From the NCBI RefSeq assembly GCF_033807715.1, contig NC_084590.1, positions 39,355,505 to 39,419,504 on the forward strand: 64,000 nucleotides of DNA, given 5' to 3'. The translations under genes were made by a program, and so were the position numbers. Each line of letters begins with the position of its first letter. The stretch's first letter is position 1. Shown in pieces: positions 13,515 to 25,380 of this stretch. This DNA is from Cololabis saira. Its lineage: Eukaryota > Chordata > Actinopteri > Beloniformes > Belonidae. A model generated the notes under the pieces. It was given only the letters and a program-made list of their open reading frames with translations, had not been told where the DNA came from and ran no database searches.

Positions 13515-16500
13515 CGGTTTTTTGAATGACATATTTTCTATAAATTCAACAGAAATGTATACTTTGAGAAGACCTTTTACTGAGATAAATGGATGTTAGT
13601 TAGAAATCATTCTTATAGTGATGACTTAATACAACCAAAGATAAAGTCAAAAGTAAAATCCCACTTTGAAAAATTTGAACTGTACGCAGTGACATCCTGT
13701 AAGTCTCGTCTTGGTCAAGCCAAGAATGATATATCATCATAATCTATTAACCTTCGCTCAAAAAGCCAAAGAAGTAAATAAGAGAATAGTTGAAGCTGAA
13801 ATATGCTTTTCTTAGTTGCCACAAATTTCTCCACTCCCACTAAGATTTGGTCAAGTGACTTTTGGAACAATAGTCACCTGGTTGAGGGTTTATGCAGGGG
13901 GTGGGGTCACACACGTACCTGGCCAACCTCCTCTTGCTCAGCTTTGTAATAAACCTCACCAGACATCACAATTGCAGACTTTCTGCTTGCTTTACCAAAG
14001 AGTGAATGGAAACCTGTCTGCGAGCTTACTCAAGTAGAGAAGAAAGCTGAGCAGCGACTTTGTGCAAATCTCCCCCACATATTGGCAGCTCTTTTGTTGT
14101 GATCTCCTCTGATACAGTACGTCAAGTTCATTTAGAGATCTCACAGGAGCCTAGACTGAAAGCATTTACATTCCAAGATCCTAAAAGTGCCTTTTTGGCG
14201 TAAACCGCTCCTAGATGAGCTTTTCCTCTAAACGTTGCTTCCAGTTGTTTAAAAGTGAATCCAGTCATCCTATAATATCCCCTCCTTGGAAAGTCTGATA
14301 AAAAAACAACATTTAAATCTTGGTTAAGTTTCACTTTGAACCTGTGGTACAAAAGGGTCAAACACAGAGAGATAATCCATAACTAATTTACTTGATTGAT
14401 GGTCTAATTATGTCTGTTTATGTCATGCTTGATAATTCACTCTTTGATAAGCATAAGCACTCACTTGGCGCACAAAGCAGTGGCAATAATGAGCGTGCAA
14501 ACATGGATATTGCTTGGAGCTTTTCTATGACCCTTAATGCACCATGACATCAGCTCAGTTAAATCTGTCTCATTTAAGACTGACTGCATCTCATTATTGA
14601 CAGCCCTTTTTTAAACACTGGAAACAGTATTTATCGTGGAATTACATGATTTGAAGAGTTTTTTTTTTTATAAACTGATGATTAGTGTTTTTTTCACGCA
14701 TTTTTCTTTTCTTTTTGTAAAAAACATTCACGTTAGTTATATTCATAATATTTCTTAAAACATTATTTTTGGAATTTTAGTCCTTACAGTTGAAATAACC
14801 TAATTTGGTGACATCTTTTTCATTACTAAGTTGTAATTCAGAGGCCTGTGTCACTAAATTTTAAATAATTGCTCTTTGGAGCAAATACTAAGTTAATTGC
14901 CCTTTAATGTTGGTACAAATCACTGATAAATGTCCGCTGGCCACCCCAGCCTTTGGGAGCCCTGTTGGACTGCAGGTTTATCTGCAATTTACAAACAAAG
15001 ACAATTTATGAAATGTGTGTTATAATTTTCAATTTGCATTTAAGAGCTCACTATAAATGCCGTCCAAAAGCAATTTTTTTTTTTAACTTTCCAAATAGCA
15101 GCCATGAGGTGAAATGTTTAAATCCAAAAAGTACCGGTCACCCGTCTGGAAAAAACGTGTCTAAATCTTCAAGGGATAATCACACATTTATGAAAATATC
15201 ATACTATTTTTTTTTTTATTTGTTTTGTTATTAGTTCAGATGACAACTTCTAATATACAGTGTTTTTTTTAGCCTGAATAAAAGCCCCAAGCAACAAGCA
15301 CCCCACTGTAATCTCTTCTAAACGCTGACCAGTTGCGTAACAACTGAATAAAAGCAAGCATAAAGCTTCTAGTGTGCAGTTTTCCAGACAGGGTGAGAGT
15401 GTAAAGCACTTAAACGCACCGGTTTTAGGAATAATGTAACACTTGTGGAAAGCTCATCTTTTCTGACCTACATCACCAGGATTAGTTTGCCACCATATGC
15501 CTAACAAAGAATCTGATTTTCCTCGCTGCCGGGTTTTTGCTTGACTGTGAGATTGTTCTTTAAACTCACCATTGCCTTCAGTTCCACGCGGGACGCCAGT
15601 TTTAAAGGAAGAAAAAGTTGCGATCAAGGGCGTTAATGAAGACTGAACCAAAAGTTTTACTTTAGTAGAACGATTTTTTTTCTTTTTTCTTTACCTTTCT
15701 GTTACCTCTTATCTTGTAGCAGCTTTCATGTGATGTGATACCAGCCCAAGCATATCCAGCAAAGTTAAAAAGTAAAAGACAATATTGGGTCTGAAAGGGT
15801 TCAAACTTAGTTGTCTGGCCTGACAGTCATTCTTGTCAGCATTCTTCAAGTGCTTTTGACAAATGCTACACATGTGCAATGTCATTTTTTATAATACTTT
15901 CATACATGTAGATAAACATTTTTGCAGCCTTTAAAGATGTACTCATTTGACATTTTTGAACACGCTTGAACGTTTCACATGATGCAAAGCATAGAGATTT
16001 TAAGATTATAAAAAGCAAAATATCAATTTTGTGGAACTACAGTATACTGTGGCACAAAGAAAGGCAAATTCTGAATACCTCAGAAAAATAGATTTTGATG
16101 TTCATCAGACTAGAAAATGTTAGAGCTTGCGTCAAAATAAAAAAAAGCTTTTGACAAACAATTTCTGGAGTGCTTCATCACAGCACTTCATCAAAAAAGC
16201 TCTTCCAGTGATAGACAATAGAAAATAGACAGTATCAGGAAAAAAAAAAACAGGGAAAAAAATACAAACCATCTTCAAAACTATTCTCAGCATATATCCC
16301 ACAAACTAATGACATTCAAGGTCATTGTTTAAAACTTTTCAGAGACGGTCAACTAATTAACATCCCGCCAAGATCAAGTTTCAAAAATGTATTGCAAAAT
16401 GTAAATGTTCACTGCTGCCTGTCTTTAGTTTGATTTCAAGAAAACACACACACACAAATACACACAATGGGGCTAAAAGATAAAATTAAATGTTTTTTGT

Positions 16501-17919
16501 GGACTAAAACCTGAACTTTTTGACTAATCAAGAAGATCACATTTAAGTGCAGGAGAATATTCCAGTCAACGATCCCACATATAAAAAACTGTATGTTCGT
16601 GGTGTCGTGGTTTAACCCTGTTTTGTTTCTTCTGACTTGTCAAAATGATATCTGGGAATTCTAAAGGAAGATTTCAGGAGATTTGTCTAAATAGAATATC
16701 AATAAATTGTGCAGCGACTCAAGAATCTTTAAGACATAACTTTTATAAATGTCACGTTTTCAAATGGCTTCAGGATGAGCTGAAAAAAATGAGTTAATTC
16801 TGTATCAGGAAACCCAGGGAATTACCCAGATATTTATTTGGTTTATGACTTATTATATATGAAGGAATACACTAAAATTCTTAAAAGCTAATACCGTATA
16901 CAAGACAGATCTAGAATTGGTGGCAAGGTGTTGTTTGCAGTCACTGCTACAAAAGTCATAACACTAGAATCAAATATTTATGTATATTTGCCAATAACAG
17001 TTCCTTTATTATTCATTCGTGCAAGTTACTAGGAAAATGAAAATGCCTTGTTTTGAGAGACGGAATATTACTGTAGCTACGCCTACAGATAATCAAAGGA
17101 GATCAATAGGATGATTTCTCTGTTTAGACCATAATGCTACAGAGAGGACAACTAAGTGTAAGTTTAAAGGATAAAATAAGGAAAAAGAAGAAACCATAAG
17201 CCATACAAATATCACCAGGAATAAATTGTATGCAAAAAAAAAAAGGAATTAACTTTTTTAAGGGTGTCGCTTACGTTTTATTTGTTGTGTTCATCTTGAA
17301 ACCAACACACATTTTTATAAACTATATTCAGAAAAATATTGTTTTTATTATATTCTTTTTGATAAGCACTATTTGGGAAACAATAAGTGCTGCATTTTTA
17401 AAGCAAATAATGAAGGATTTAAGTAAGATACCACAGCCCAAATACCAGAGACTTACTATTCATGAGGACTTAAGAGTAATCAGAAGAAGACACACGTGAG
17501 ATATGTCATATTGTCTCTGGTCGTGACTGATTCATACCAAAGAAACAGCAATGTGGGATTATGAAAAGCAACATATCATTCATATGATTTGATGCTCAGT
17601 GCAGGACATAAATCAAATTCACACACTTTTTTTTATTAGGAATAACCTTTAACTGATAAAAGTTAATACCATGTATAAAATGAATTATTTTGACAGTAAA
17701 AGAGAGGGATTCTTTTTTCCCCTCAAAACTCATGTGATTAACTTACTGCGGTATCTTTGCATTTAAGCAGCAAGAATGCCCTCTGCTGCTATACGCAACT
17801 TGGTATGGAATATACATTTAAAGATCAAGCTACTCTGCTGTGATTTGGTCGAGGGACAGGTGTATGCGGAACAGCCGTTGGGACAGAACTTCTTCACGCT
17901 ACGTACCACACTTTATGGT
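13515..17919. other. Unannotated stretch (4.4 kb)
   Basis: No gene or clear repeat was found. Minor features are poly-A and poly-T runs and a short CA-rich segment at about 16444-16468. Frames longer than 60 codons show no domain. Confidence 0.6.
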
Positions 17920-20308
17920 AATTAGGGCCCGAGCACTTGCAGTGCGAAGGCCCTATTGTAATTGCAGGAATTATTCTTCTTCTTCTTCTTCTTATTGTTC
18001 TGACAAAAGGAAGGCCTTTTTGCCCCCCTAAACGTGCCCAAAAAGTCACCAAATTTTGCATGCAAGCCAGGTCTGGCGAAAAATTTGATATTTAATGGTT
18101 TGCATTAATGGGCGTGGCCTAACGGCTCAACAGCGCCCCCTAGAAAACTTTGTGCCTCAAGCCCCACAATGCGGTTTGTCGTACATGCACGAAAATCTGT
18201 ACACACCTGTATCAGTACACAACTTAAAGAAAAGTCTCTGGGCGTCATGTCGAGAAACCGAACAGGAAGTCGGCCATTTTGAATTAATCGCGTCATTTTG
18301 GCGAAATTGATGCCTTCCTTCGGCAGTTAATACGGCCCGAACCATAACGTGCACCCAGGTGTGTTATACATAAAAATGTGCGTCTCCATCCTCCGACACC
18401 ACGCATTACTTTTCTCTTTCAAAAGCGTTACCGTGGCGACGCTAGACGCCAAAAAGTGCGCCCACCCTTCATCTGATTGGTTCAGATAGAAAAAACTTTG
18501 CGCCTCAAGCCCCACAATACGGTTTGACGTACATGAACGAAAATCGGTACACACCTGTATCATGTCGCAACTAAAAGAAAAGTCTCTTGGCGCCATGGCC
18601 GAAACCGAACAGGAAGTCGGCCATTTTGAACATTCTGAATTAATCGCGTAATTTTGGAGCAATATATGCCATTCCTTCGAGAATTAATACGGCCCGAACC
18701 GTATCGTGAACCCAGATGTGTTATACATCAAAATGTGCGTCTCTATCCTGCGACTACACGCATTACTTTTCTCTTTCAAAAGTGTTACCGTGGCGACGCT
18801 AGACGCCAAAAGGCGCGGCCCCCCTTCATCTGATTGGTCCATATTTGATAGTTCCCCAAAAGTCACCAAATTTTGCATGCAAGCCAGGTCTGGCGAAAAA
18901 TTTGATATTTAATGGTTTGCATTAATGGGCGTGGCCTAACGGCTCAACAGCGCCCCCTAGAAAACTTTGTGCCTCAAGCCCCACAATGCGGTTTGTCGTA
19001 CATGCACGAAAATCTGTACACACCTGTATCAGTACACAACTTAAAGAAAAGTCTCTGGGCGTCATGTCGAGAAACCGAACAGGAAGTCGGCCATTTTGAA
19101 TTAATCGCGTCATTTTGGCGAAATTGATGCCTTCCTTCGGCAGTTAATACGGCCCGAACCGTAACGTGCACCCAGGTGTGTTATACATAAAAATGTGCGT
19201 CTCCATCCTCCGACACCACGCATTACTTTTCTCTTTCAAAAGCGTTACCGTGGCGACGCTAGACGCCAAAAAGTGCGCCCACCCTTCATCTGATTGGTTC
19301 AGATAGAAAAAACTTTGCGCCTCAAGCCCCACAATACGGTTTGACGTACATGAACGAAAATCGGTACACACCTGTATCATGTCGCAACTAAAAGAAAAGT
19401 CTCTTGGCGCCATGGCCGAAACCGAACAGGAAGTCGGCCATTTTGAACATTCTGAATTAATCGCGTAATTTTGGAGCAATATATGCCATTCCTTCGAGAA
19501 TTAATACGGCCCGAACCGTATCGTGAACCCAGATGTGTTATACATCAAAATGTGCGTCTCTATCCTGCGACTACACGCATTACTTTTCTCTTTCAAAAGT
19601 GTTACCGTGGCGACGCTAGACGCCAAAAGGCGCGGCCCCCCTTCATCTGATTGGTCCATATTTGATAGTTCCCCAAAAGTCACCATATTTTGCATGCAAG
19701 GCAGGCCTGGCGATAAATTTGATGTTTCATGGTTTGGATTAATGGGCGTGGCAAAATGGCTCAACAGCGCCCCCTAGAAAACTTTGTGCCTCAAGCCCCA
19801 CAATACGGTTTGACGTACATGCACGAAAATCGCTACACACCTGTATCATGGCACAACTTAAAGAAAAGTCTCTTGGAGCCATGGCCGAAACTGAACAGGA
19901 AGTCGGCCATTTTGAAATCTGATTGGTCCATATTTGATAGTTCTCCAAAAGTCACCAAATTTTGCATGCAAGCCAGGCTTGGCGATAAATTTGATATTTC
20001 ATGGTTTGCATTAATGGGCGTGGCCTAACGGCTCAACAGCGCCCCCTAGAATACTTTTCTCTGCCATAACTTTTGAATGGTTTGACATAGGAAGTTGTGG
20101 GTGGTGTCATGGGATTCTGTAATGAGTCCTTAAGCTTTGTTGGCCTTAATTAGCCCTGCCCCTTCTTCTGATTGGTTGTCCCTTTTTTCTGCTATAACTT
20201 TTGAATGTTTTGACATAGGAAGTCGTGGGTGGTGTCATTTCTGATATGCTTATGGGGGCGGTGGCCGTGAGTGCGAGGGCCCGTTCATCGCTGCTTGCAG
20301 CTTTAATT
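17920..20308 (+). repeat. GGGCCCGAGCAC dispersed repeat, copy 2, internally expanded
   Basis: The left end is aattagggcccgagcacttg followed by a TTC microsatellite (about 17971-17991). The right end is gagggcccgttcatcgctgc and gcagctttaatt. It shares its whole vocabulary with copy 1 (6426-7438) but is more than twice as long because of the 817-bp tandem units at 18044-19949. Small repeated frames inside are by-products, not genes. Class unknown. Confidence 0.8.
18044..19949 (+). repeat. 817-bp tandem units inside the dispersed repeat
   Basis: Unit 1 is 18044-18860, unit 2 is 18861-19677 and a truncated unit 3 is 19678-19949. A further partial start lies at 19950. By eye, units 1 and 2 differ at a single base (ccgaaccataacg versus ccgaaccgtaacg). 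Each 817-bp unit itself contains two diverged sub-units about 356-358 bp apart (ttaatacggcccgaacc at 18328 and 18686), so it is a small higher-order repeat. Confidence 0.9.
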
Positions 20309-20689
20309 GATTTTGACATTTCTTCTTGAGTTGTCTCCCACAGTTCCAATGACTTTTAGACTAAGACTTTTAGTCCTTCCCTTGATCTTGTACAGTTCCA
20401 AGTATTCAAGCACTCGTGTGTGTGTGCGTGTGTGAGGCATCAAGGCTATTTTGTATTCAATCCGAGCAGTGACAGATTTGTTTGTCTGATCTTACAGTCT
20501 CAAGCGACTGGTATTACAAACAGTAGCTGGTGCTTGGCTCCCCTGCAGTGTTACTTCCAGTTCCCTTTGGGGCCTTGCTCATCTTGGCAACGGTAATGCT
20601 TGATTGAAGCTTCCACACTGAAGGAAGTTATTGGCCAGAAGTTGGATAGATTTGCTCCTTTCTGCGGATTTTTTCATCAACAAGACTGT

Positions 20690-21692
20690 ACAGCTTTGAG
20701 TTAACTGGAAACTGGACCATATTACACCGGTCATGAAATCACTATACTGGCTTCCAGTGAGTCAAAGGATAGAGTTTAAAATCTTACTGCTGGTCTAAAA
20801 ACCACTGAATGCTTGATCTGTTAGTTCCCTATGAAGCTCCCAGACCCCTGAGGTTCATCTGGATCTGGTTTGTTTTGGTTCCCAAGAACCAGAACCAAGC
20901 AAGGTGAGGCAGCGTTCAGTTATTCTGCTCCTCACCGGTGGAACAAACTTCCTGTAGACCTGAGGTCTGCTCCAACTGTACATCCTTTAAATCAGGCCTA
21001 AAAACATTACTGTTTACTCAAGCGTACTCTTAAATTAAATACTTACCTAGTGTACTCTACTGCCCTTACCTACGGAGCCCCTATGGTGACATTTGAAAAA
21101 AATAAAATAATGCATGGCCACGCATTAATAACTCATGGCCACGCATTAATAACTCGTGGCCACGAGATAATCAATGCGTGGCCACGAGTTATTAATGCGT
21201 GGCCACGCATTATGTATCTCGTGTCCATGCATTATTTTACTCGTGGATGGCATTATAATCTACTGTCTGGACTTCGTGGATGCAACTTCCTTGGTGGGAT
21301 GGTTATTCATCATTAATAACGGTAATTATAGTCTATTTATATTAAAGAGCAAGAGTATTGTCATGGCGAGTGTAGTAATAACATGTGACATTTGAAAAAA
21401 ATAAAATAATGCGTGGCCACGCATTAATAACTCGTGGCCACGCATTAATAACTCGTGGCCACGAGTTATTAATGCGTGGCCACGCATTATTTTATTTTTT
21501 TCAAATGTCACCAGGGGGGCTCCGTACTTACCTTTTAACAACTTGTGTTTTTTATTATTTTACCTCTGTTTTTATCATTTTATTTGTTATTTACTGTTTA
21601 ATTGTGTCTTGCTGATTTTAATGTTGATGTAAAGCACTTTGAATTACCTTGTGTTGAATTGTGCTATACAACTAAACTTGCCTTGCCTTGCC
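20690..21692 (+). mobile_element. L2-like LINE 3' end, split by a palindromic MITE
   Basis: The translation includes LDHITPVMKSLYWLPVSQR then IEFKILLLV (about 20715-20796), the thumb-region signature of fish L2-type RT, then degraded PLRFIWIW...PKNQNQA. The tail reads tgtaaagcactttgaattac...gctatacaactaaacttgccttgccttgcc (in parts, about 21629-21691), a CCTTG tandem tail. The sequence is continuous when 21071-21526 and one copy of cttacc are removed. Confidence 0.8.
21071..21526. mobile_element. Palindromic MITE built from TGGCCAC palindromes
   Basis: Terminal inverted repeats of about 65 bp begin tacggagcccc and include gtgacatttgaaaaaaataa and aataatgcgtggccacgcat. They are flanked by the direct repeat cttacc at 21065-21070 and 21527-21532. 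Each half is itself a palindrome (about 21085-21240 and 21386-21513), with an unrelated 145-bp centre. Nine TGGCCAC cores occur, many exactly 21 bp apart. No coding capacity. The 6-bp duplication does not match hAT (8) or Tc1 (TA) cleanly, so the superfamily is open. Confidence 0.85.
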
Positions 21693-22769
21693 TTAAGTAC
21701 TATGGATGGGTCTTCTTTATTCATTTGTGCCGCTAAATACCCGCTCAGTGGGATCAGTTACCTAGGTTAGTAGGTGTGTATTACATCAGGGCCTTGTGGT
21801 GTCTAACTATACCAATCTACCATTACGTTGGTCACTGGTTCGTTACAGACTGCTGTAGTCAGGTCCCAGATCCATAAGCAACAGACTACTGGTGTTGTGC
21901 GAGGCATCTTTTGCCCACATACCTTTCCAGTACTGTGTAGTCTCAGCCTTCGCTGTGACAATTCTTACAATTCTTACCTTATTACCCCATGCCACTGAGA
22001 GTACCTTTTTTAAGGTTTGTCGGAGGACGTCCTGTTATTCTCCTGACTTCAGCTTTACATTCTCAGTTGGGCAGCCAGAGCTGTGAATCGATGTTTCAAA
22101 GTCTGCAGTGCCTCAGGAATGGAGTTTGCTGTATTTCATAGAAATATATATTTTTTCAGACTGAGGTCACACATGACAGAAGAAGAAATGGCTGGAAAAG
22201 CAGGACATAAGGGGGAAAAGGTATTCAAGCAGAAAACAACCGACACAAACTGAGTATATGCACTCTTTGAGTAACCCATTTGATTGCTGGAATGAACAGA
22301 GTAATCAAAATAAATACAAAAAAGCTATAAAGCTTTAGATGCAGAATGTAAAGGTAAAATGATGAGCTACAACTAAGTTGATAAAAAAATAAAAAATAAG
22401 ACAGGGAATAAATGAAAAGCCAACTAAATTAAATGAAACTTTTCCACATGAATCAAAACCCAAACTATGACAGGTCACAAATTTGATTACATTTATGAAC
22501 TCAGGCCTAAAAGTCCTGCACACAAATTTCTGCATCTCCAGATTCCTCGGTTACCAGTTATACAAATCAATGTTCAAGTTTCTCTGCTCATTTTACACTT
22601 CTATGCTTTGAGTCTATCCAACCATTCAGGAGGAGGAGCAGCGACTCAACTCTTAGTTCGTCTCAAATGACAGAACATTTTTTAACATCTCCCTATGGAA
22701 AAATCCTGCTCTTTTCAGCTGCTTATGTCCATTGTCTTATATTCTTCAGTCACTGCCTACAGTTTGCGG
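21693..22769. other. Unannotated stretch
   Basis: No gene, RNA or recognisable mobile element. Open frames are under 70 codons. Confidence 0.6.
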
Positions 22770-24110
22770 CCACTGGTGAAGGTAGGAACATAGACAGGTA
22801 AGAAAACGTTGAAAACGTTCTTGCTTAACTGTAACAGACCAGTATAGAGTCTGCATTAATGCTGATCCCACACTGATGAATAAGACAGTAAAATACTTGA
22901 GGTCCTCAAGGAAGCACCTCACTCCTAAACTGGAGAGGGTATTCCACCCTTTTCCATCTGGGAACCAAGTTTAGGTTCGGAGGTGCTAATTCTCATTCCA
23001 GTTACTTCACACTCAGCTGTGAACTTCTCCAAAGAGCTGATGATCGCAGTTTGATGAACCTACCCGGACCACATTATCTGCAAAAAGCAAAGATGGAATC
23101 CCAAGGCCACCAAACCAGACTCCCTCTGACCCTTGGCAGCACCTAGAAGTACCTAAAAGTTAGGAACGTAACTAACGACTAGGTTCAGCCTTGTTGGAGT
23201 CAGGGCCGCCGCAAGGGGTGTGTGTTCTCGCGCCCCAAGGGGCCTCGCGCTATGGGCTTTTTTTTGTTTGTTTTTTTTTCAAATTTTTTTTTTTCAAATT
23301 TTTTTTCGTTTTTTCCCTTATAAATATCAACAGTCACGTTCCATTACAGACCTAAATGTGTACTAGTCTGTGCATATCAATAAATATATGTGCAATGATG
23401 CGCGTGTCTGTTGTTCAATACAACTGATCAGACCAAGCGCAGACACAAGGTCTCTGATCCAGATGGGTGGAGTTGGAACAAACTGACACACAATGTCAAG
23501 AGAATGAGACAGAATCAGGACATTTCAATCAGGGGATGAAAAAAGAAAAAAAAACTAGAAAATGGAGGAGTTTAATGCCTCTCTGAAAGGCTCGTTTGAT
23601 AAATTCGTTACAAAAATCACCGATCCGACCGGGTCTCAAGCAGCCGTGGGGCCCCGCGTCGAGGCAAGCCCAGATGATGATGAGGCACGGGAAGATATCC
23701 AGTATTTTGCTAATTGGAGAGTTAAAATTGCGCATATAGACACTGATCCGACCCGAAAAACCCAAAATATTTCGCGCGCGTGAGCGTAGCGAGCGCACGA
23801 GGGCCCCCCCCAGCCATTTCGCACAGGGCCTCGCAAATCTCCCAGGCGGCTCTGGTTGGAGTCTAAGGCCCACATTGGAATATACTCAAATGCCTTGTCA
23901 AAATCAACAAAGCACAAGTGAAGTGGTTGGGCAAATTCCTATGTCCCCTCCAAGATAGTAGCAAGGAGAGCTGTTCCAGTGATCCAAATTCAGGAAAGAA
24001 CCTGTATTGTTCCTCCTACATCTGAGATTAGACTATCAAATAGACTATATTCTCCAGAACCAATATACAGTATAGATCTTTGCAGGGGGCTGAGGAGACT
24101 GATTTGTAAT
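22770..24110 (-). mobile_element. Minus-strand LINE RT relic, split by a hAT-type element
   Basis: On the plus strand the text gcctcactcctaaactgga, ggtgctaattctcattccag, catctgcaaaaagcaaagat and cttgtcaaaatcaacaaagc follows, in order, the antisense of a non-LTR reverse transcriptase common in teleosts. The minus strand near 23890-23917 reads MCFVDFDKAFEYIP, the FVDxxKAFDxVP RT motif. The frame is broken. The hAT-type insertion at 23201-23854 falls between the halves, and removing it with one 8-bp duplication restores continuity. I cannot assign the clade with confidence. Confidence 0.7.
23201..23854 (+). mobile_element. hAT-type non-autonomous element, CAGGGCCGCC ends, copy 1
   Basis: Ends are cagggccgccgc and ggcggctctg, flanked by the exact 8-bp duplication gttggagt at 23193-23200 and 23855-23862. 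An inverted relative lies at 62765-63363. An internal 73-codon frame at 23562-23783 starts MEEFNASLKGSFDKFVTK and recurs in the other copy. The right third contains gcgcgcgtgagcgtagcgag. It encodes no hAT transposase (no dimerisation domain), so any mobilisation would need help in trans. Confidence 0.85.
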
Positions 24111-24829
24111 TAGAACAGAACTTCTAGTCTCTACGCTTTGAGCTTCCATTCAAAAATACTGGCTGTATAATTCATATTGGCAATTGCTAAAATAGACATC
24201 TCAGTCTCTGAATGATGATCTACTCGTAGACTCACAATAAATATGGCATTTGTTCAATTCCAGATGGCCGTTTGCTGAATGGTAGTGGCAGTTTGTAGTG
24301 GTAGCAAATTTAAAACGACAACAAAAAAAGGTACCATGATTTGCATCTTTTTTAAATTCCACCATCTGTGCATTATTAAAATAACTTCAATAAGGTCATA
24401 ACAGACGTTGATTAATCACAACTGTTGAATAATCCCACATAATGTGACACTGTTATCCTCACAGAAATTTTCTTTAGAAAAATGTGTAACATACAAAAAC
24501 TTCCTCTTTGACTCCTACACAGGTGACTGTCATGTAATGAATGAACAAAAATATTTAATATCTGTCCTGTGCATTTATGACTACATGAAGGCACTTTTGT
24601 TAAGTTAAAATTTACTGTGAGGGGTTTCTCCAGTGAAAACTCCTTATTTTACTGTTTTAGACCTAACGTTACAGTATATAACTATACACTCAAGGTCACT
24701 GTACGAAGTTAAAAGAGCATCAGTCCATCAAACAATCAAAAAAAAGCACCAATAAAATACTGTATAAATAAAAATAACAACAATAAAAATATGAGAAGGA
24801 ATGTGGTAGTACTGATACCAGGGATACAA

Positions 24830-25380
24830 CAAGTTCATAGGGAGAAGACCTGTCTAAAAAGATGGATTTTTAACCATGATTTAAAAAGCAGTAGAAGTGC
24901 GCTTCCATGTCACATGGGAGGGAATGCTCTTGACCCCCAAGGTGGACGGAGGAAGAGAACCTGAGAGATCGGACCGGTATTTTGATATGGAGGAGTTCAG
25001 AAAGAAAAGGCGGCGCAAGATTGATTATGGCCTTGAAAGTAAGGAGAAGGATCTTGTAGAAGATGCGATCTGGGATGGGGAGCCAGTGAAGTTGCTGTAG
25101 AACAGGTGTTATGACTGATGGAAGGCTTCTAGTGATGACACAGAGTTCTGAACCAGTCGCAGTTTATGGATGGACTTGGCAGGCAAACCAAAGAGGAGAG
25201 AATTACAATAATCTAGATGGGATGTGACCAGGGTGTCAACCAGAATTTCAGCACTGGAGGAGGACAGTGACGCAGGCGAGAAATATTATGTGACGAAAGT
25301 AAGCTGAGAGAGTGATAGTATTGACATGGGACTTGAAAGATGGAGTGCTGTCCAGAATGACACCCAAAACAGGCCATTAG
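24830..25380. repeat. Unclassified teleost dispersed repeat, degenerate
   Basis: Phrases such as taaggagaaggatcttgtag, caaagaggagagaattacaa and gggatgtgaccagggtgtca match, in order, a very common fish interspersed sequence I recognise but cannot place in a class. The 67-codon frame at 24897-25100 lies within it and is not credible as a gene. Boundaries are approximate. Confidence 0.5.

Noticed and set aside
18105..19127. Repeated 63-71-codon frames that look like a duplicated gene
   Set aside because: They are by-products of the 817-bp tandem units, exist on both strands, and match no protein.
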